NCBI GenBank assembly: GCA_028641055.1
Contig: CM054061.1
Span: 36,455,919-36,519,918, forward strand
DNA from: Alopecurus myosuroides
Taxonomy: Eukaryota; Streptophyta; Magnoliopsida; Poales; Poaceae
Length of the DNA stretch: 64,000 nucleotides
Direction: 5' to 3'
Part shown: piece by piece, positions 61,353 to 64,000 of the stretch
Position numbering within the stretch: the stretch's first letter is position 1
How the letters are laid out: each line of letters begins with the position of its first letter
Made by a program: the position numbers and the translations under genes
The notes under the pieces: model-generated
Seen by the model: only the letters and a program-made list of their open reading frames with translations
Databases searched by the model: none
What the model was told of the DNA's origin: nothing

Positions 61353-61535
61353 AATCCAAGTGTTTCTCACGCATGTATATGATAGTAGTATCATATCAAT
61401 CTTATTAACATGTTGGCCGAAGCCATATTTCTTTATTGTTTGAATTTCAAATAAATCTTTTAATAAACAAAAGTAATGATGTAATTAATAATTTTGAATA
61501 AATAAATAAACATTAACTTTTAATTTGTATTATTT

Positions 61536-61819
61536 CTAAAAATACAAATAATATATCCAAAAATTGAGAAAAATAGAACTAATTCATTTTAAAATCTTAA
61601 AAATACAAATAATATATCAAAAATGAAGAACAATAATACTAATTCATTTTAAAATCTTAAAATACAAAATATATATCAAAAATTAAGAACAATAATACTA
61701 ATTCATTTTAAAATCTTAAAAATACAAATAATATATCAAAAAATGAAGAAAAATAATACTAATTCATTTTAAAATCTTAAAATGAAAAAATATATCAAAA
61801 ATAAAGAACAATAATACAA
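61536..61819 (-). repeat. ~60-bp tandem repeat, about 4.7 copies
   Basis: Units start at 61536, 61598, 61658, 61717 and 61778; each has AATACAAATAATATATCAAA and AATTCATTTTAAAATCTTAA. Within element B, downstream of the exonuclease gene. Confidence 0.9.
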
Positions 61820-61836
61820 ACAATATTCATTACATG

Positions 61837-61908
61837 CATAGAGTCGATCACACATAACACAAACATAGAGTCGATCACACATAACACAAACATAGAGTCG
61901 ATCACATT
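61837..61908 (-). repeat. 27-bp tandem repeat, 2.7 copies
   Basis: CATAGAGTCGATCACACATA plus ACACAAA, at 61837, 61864 and 61891 (last partial). Located between the exonuclease gene and the 60-bp array of element B. Confidence 0.9.
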
Positions 61909-62024
61909 TCATAATTAACATATATATATAGAGTCGATCACAAAAGATATCCATTACATATATATACTACTAATTAGATACCCATTACATGCATACATAG
62001 ATATCGAACGCATGCATACATCAT

Positions 62025-62746
62025 CTATGGCCCCGCCGAGTAGATGCGGAACAACTCGTACGCGACATATGCATCTACGGCCGCATACTTGAGGTTCGTC
62101 ATGCGCAATGGGGTCTCCTCCCAATAGAAGTGATTCTGCCGGGGGAAATCAGTCTTCATCCTTTCATAGCCCTGGTGGATGAAGGTGCTTGCCATGACAG
62201 CCATCCCGGTCTTTGGCCCGGTCAACTGGATAAGATTCTGAAGATCAACGTAGTGATCTTCAGGTATCATAATACCGATGCGCATCAACTTCACACGGTC
62301 TTGCGTGATGTCCACGCTGCAAAAGTCAAACCCCGAGTTGACAAGAAAATCAACAAGGTCCGGGCAATGCCTCGAACTACTGTAACAACAAAAATAGGAT
62401 ATGTGTTAGATATGTTGCAACACACGTATTGTTCACATGCAACAAAAAAACTCGAAGATGGCATCCAAGATTGTACACGTGTGCTATATATATATAGCTT
62501 CTACCTTGACCATTGGAAGACCAACACCGACTGATTGAACGATATCTGGATGAGGGCAACATCCTTCTGATTCGCCGTGTACTCCAGATCGAGCCCAAAG
62601 AACCGGTGTTCTTCGGGAGCTTCAAAATAGAGATCGGCCAAATGACCTAGAGCTTCATGCAGCCTCGCGGTACTGTTGGTGAAGAGCACGTCCAAATCCT
62701 TGCCGCACGGTGTGGTACCATTGTATTGCCTCCAAACTTCAGCCAT
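62025..62746 (-). CDS. WRN-like DEDDy 3'-5' exonuclease (element B)
   Basis: Two exons, 62505-62746 and 62025-62379, across a 125-bp GT-AG intron at exactly the same codon phase and position as in element A (after FQWS), give an uninterrupted 198-residue protein. Motifs are Exo I Asp53-x-Glu55 (FFGLDLEYTANQKDVALIQ), Exo II Asp107 (VDITQDRVK; the usual Asn is Gln), Exo III Tyr179-x3-Asp183 (YAAVDAYVAYELFR). The DEDDy residues are kept. The two proteins share layout and blocks such as SVDIT and KTxMAxMAS, but differ at many sites, so the split is old relative to the insertion of B in A. Start ATG at 62746; an upstream in-frame extension to 63115 crosses the subterminal region and is unlikely to be translated. 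Confidence 0.82.
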
Positions 62747-63166
62747 TTGCGTGCGTGTGCTTGGATCGAAAAGAACAGAGAGCGAGAGAGGAAGAACAGA
62801 GAGCGAGAGGAAGAACAGAGAGCGAGCAGTGGAATGGCGCCCTTCTGCCTCGCTCGCGAAATAAAAACCGCCGCGGGGGAGGCGAGACGCTTGATGTTTA
62901 GTCCCGGTTGGCCACGGGCACGGGGAATAAAGGGCCATTGGTCCCGGTTGGCCACGGGAACGGGGAATAAAGGACCAATAGTCCCGGGCGGCCAGGTCAA
63001 CCGGAATTAATTCCCTCCACGCGTCGCAACGCGCTTCCCAACCCGCAACGTCTGACCTTCTGTCGCGGGTCTCCTCCCGACCCGGGACTAAAGACTCATT
63101 GGTCACGGTGCGCAACGCTTGGGGACTGATGCTGGCATACCGAAGGCCTTTTTTCTACCAGTGTTA

Positions 63167-63796
63167 TTTAATTATATATATGCATAATTAATCTGAGTAT
63201 GCAATTGATGTATAAATATGTGATGAAATTTCGTAGTAAGAGAAAAAAATATGTATCTAAAGATAATATAAGATGTTGAAATGACTAGCAATTTGGAGTA
63301 AATAATTATTATTTAAATTAATTAATTATTATTTAAATTAACTAATTAACTATTATTTAAATTAATTAATTATTATTTGAATTCAAGACTATTATTACTT
63401 ACTAATTTATGTTTAACTAAATAATTTTTTAATGTAGAAAAGAAAGATGTGGGACAACACATCTCAAAGGTTAACATGATTGACACCATACTATTGTTAG
63501 TAAAACAGTATTTGATTCTTGGAAGCTGAGAGTGAAGGAACCTAGAAGTTAAGCGTGCTGAGAGTGGAGTAGTCTGAGGATAGGTAACCTTCTGGGAAGT
63601 GTCAGTTCAGAGTGAAAGAAGAGTGATCGGAGTTTTTAAAAATCAGATTAAGGAAGAATGAATAGATATATAAATAATAGAGACTAAATGAAAAGGAAAA
63701 TCGGAAAAAAGAAGTAGAGAGCTCCCCGTGAGCTGCCCTCTAGTCACGGCTCGTGAGCCAGCGGAACAAAACGGGGGGGGCCTCTAGTCCCGGATG
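63167..63796 (+). other. 3' part of element A
   Basis: Continuation of element A after nested B. AT-rich stretch, 5S-like segment, a purine-rich tract near 63640-63720, and a GC-rich subterminal region with CTCTAGTCCCGG. No ORF. Confidence 0.6.
63487..63605 (+). ncRNA. 5S rRNA-like segment in element A
   Basis: GAAGTTAAGCGTGCT (63545-63559), GGAGTAGT, and GGATAGGTAACCTTCTGGGA (63578-63597) follow the order and spacing of the plant 5S rRNA 3' half, including internal-promoter A and C boxes (GGATGGGTGACCTCCTGGGA in 5S). The 5' half is weaker (about 63487-63540). It lies about 620 bp downstream of the exonuclease stop once element B is removed, and in the same orientation, as in B. Confidence 0.7.
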
Positions 63797-64000
63797 GCCC
63801 GGCGACGCGGATCATACCGGATATTGCCGTCAGTGGGTATCAACTCTGTGCGCGTATGATAACGATTACGTGTGATCATGCCGTGGACAGGAGTGGGCGA
63901 CGGGGCCTCCGACGTGGAAGGAGATGGTTCAACCAGAGGCGTAGATGGGAGCTCCCCAACGGAAGGCGACGCTGGTTGGCGCGAGGCACTGGCCTAGGCT
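63797..64000 (-). pseudogene. pol: Copia pol remnant upstream of the element A insertion
   Basis: Minus strand frame reads SPTPVHGMITRNRYHTRTEL, then PTDGNIRYDPRRRA. This is the spacer between integrase and RT of Copia elements. It continues the fragment at 57738-59188 after removal of A and B, with about 50 codons missing. The element extends beyond the window. Confidence 0.65.

Larger units (their letters stand above)
60887..63163 (-). mobile_element. CACTA-like element B carrying an exonuclease gene, nested in A
   Basis: Termini CACTGGTAGAAAACAGGCC and, inverted, CACTGGTAGAAAAAAGGCC are flanked by TSD TTA (60884-60886 and 63164-63166); 2277 bp. Subterminal AGTCCCGGTT motifs repeat at both ends. 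The exonuclease gene starts 417 bp inside the right terminus on the minus strand; tandem repeats and a 5S-like segment follow. No transposase, so it must depend on one elsewhere. The TTA target is also used by Harbinger elements, but the terminal sequence and motif pattern favour CACTA. Confidence 0.85.
59189..63797 (+). mobile_element. CACTA-like element A carrying an exonuclease gene (contains nested element B)
   Basis: The left terminus CACTAGTAGAAAAA sits within a Copia RT. Subterminal CCGGGACTAAATG motifs in both orientations (59345-59470) can form hairpins. Then follow an exonuclease gene (59614-60642), an AT repeat, the nested element B (60887-63163), and a 3' part with a 5S-like segment and a CTCTAGTCCCGG-type subterminal motif. 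The right terminus is missing: Copia coding resumes near 63797 without CAGTG/TAGTG, and about 50 codons of the Copia are lost, so a deletion removed the end. No transposase is present. Confidence 0.72.

Noticed and set aside
62501..63115. Longer N-terminus of the element B exonuclease (start at 63115)
   Set aside because: The extra segment runs through GGGACTAAA subterminal sequence and has no counterpart in the element A protein; ATG 62746 gives matching proteins.
63822..63831. GTCAGTGGGT as the right terminus of element A
   Set aside because: The minus strand here continues Copia coding (TDGNIRYDP), so the CAGTG is part of the Copia gene and not a transposon end; TSD also does not match.

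Overview
The window is intergenic DNA from a large grass genome, most likely a Triticeae species (wheat, barley, Aegilops or a relative). The evidence is the density of nested transposable elements, typical grass element termini (Stowaway CTCCCTCC ends, CACTAGTAGAAA and CACTACAAGAAA ends with GGGACTAAA subterminal motifs, Helitron 3' ends in CTAG with a GC-rich hairpin, TGATACGT-type LTRs) and plant GT-AG introns. No conserved single-copy host gene is present. Genes that look structurally intact are a small secreted cysteine-rich peptide gene, a Ulp1-type protease gene and two exonuclease genes carried by transposons.

Layout. 1-9761: Gypsy (Tat-like) LTR retrotransposon read on the minus strand, about 2.5% LTR divergence, gag-pol broken by in-frame stops, no RNase H or integrase seen, and an intron-containing additional gene on the opposite strand (1009-3963). 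9762-15.0 kb: mostly unrecognised DNA with a Copia trace. 15.0-17.3 kb: a Stowaway-like MITE, a short ORF and tandem repeats. 17.4-21.25 kb: decayed CACTA transposon. 21.4-23.35 kb: LINE with an inverted 5' end. 23.96 kb: a Helitron 3' end, followed by a LINE tail fragment with an 18-bp target duplication, two Stowaway MITEs and long AT-rich unrecognised DNA. 29.7-31.1 kb: a gene-5'-end-like fragment interrupted by a hAT element with an exact 8-bp TSD. 31.72-32.16 kb: two-exon cysteine-rich peptide gene. 32.24-35.61 kb: 5'-truncated LINE with a long open reverse transcriptase.

37.47-about 46 kb: a Helitron on the minus strand with 3' hairpin, HUH Rep and PIF1-type helicase (a few disabling lesions). 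Directly upstream on the same strand is an apparently complete seven-coding-exon Ulp1/C48-like cysteine protease gene. 46.3-48.68 kb ends at a CACTA-type terminus. 48.7-57.4 kb contains fragments of TGATACGT-type LTR retrotransposons in both orientations and a long inverted repeat.

57.7-64.0 kb is a nested stack. A minus-strand Copia element is interrupted by CACTA-like element A (from 59189), which is itself interrupted by related element B (60887-63163, TSD TTA). A and B each carry an uninterrupted two-exon gene for a WRN-like DEDDy 3'-5' exonuclease and, downstream in the same orientation, a segment resembling 5S rRNA including its internal promoter region. This shared organisation is the most unusual feature of the window. 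All names rest on reading motifs; no database search was possible.
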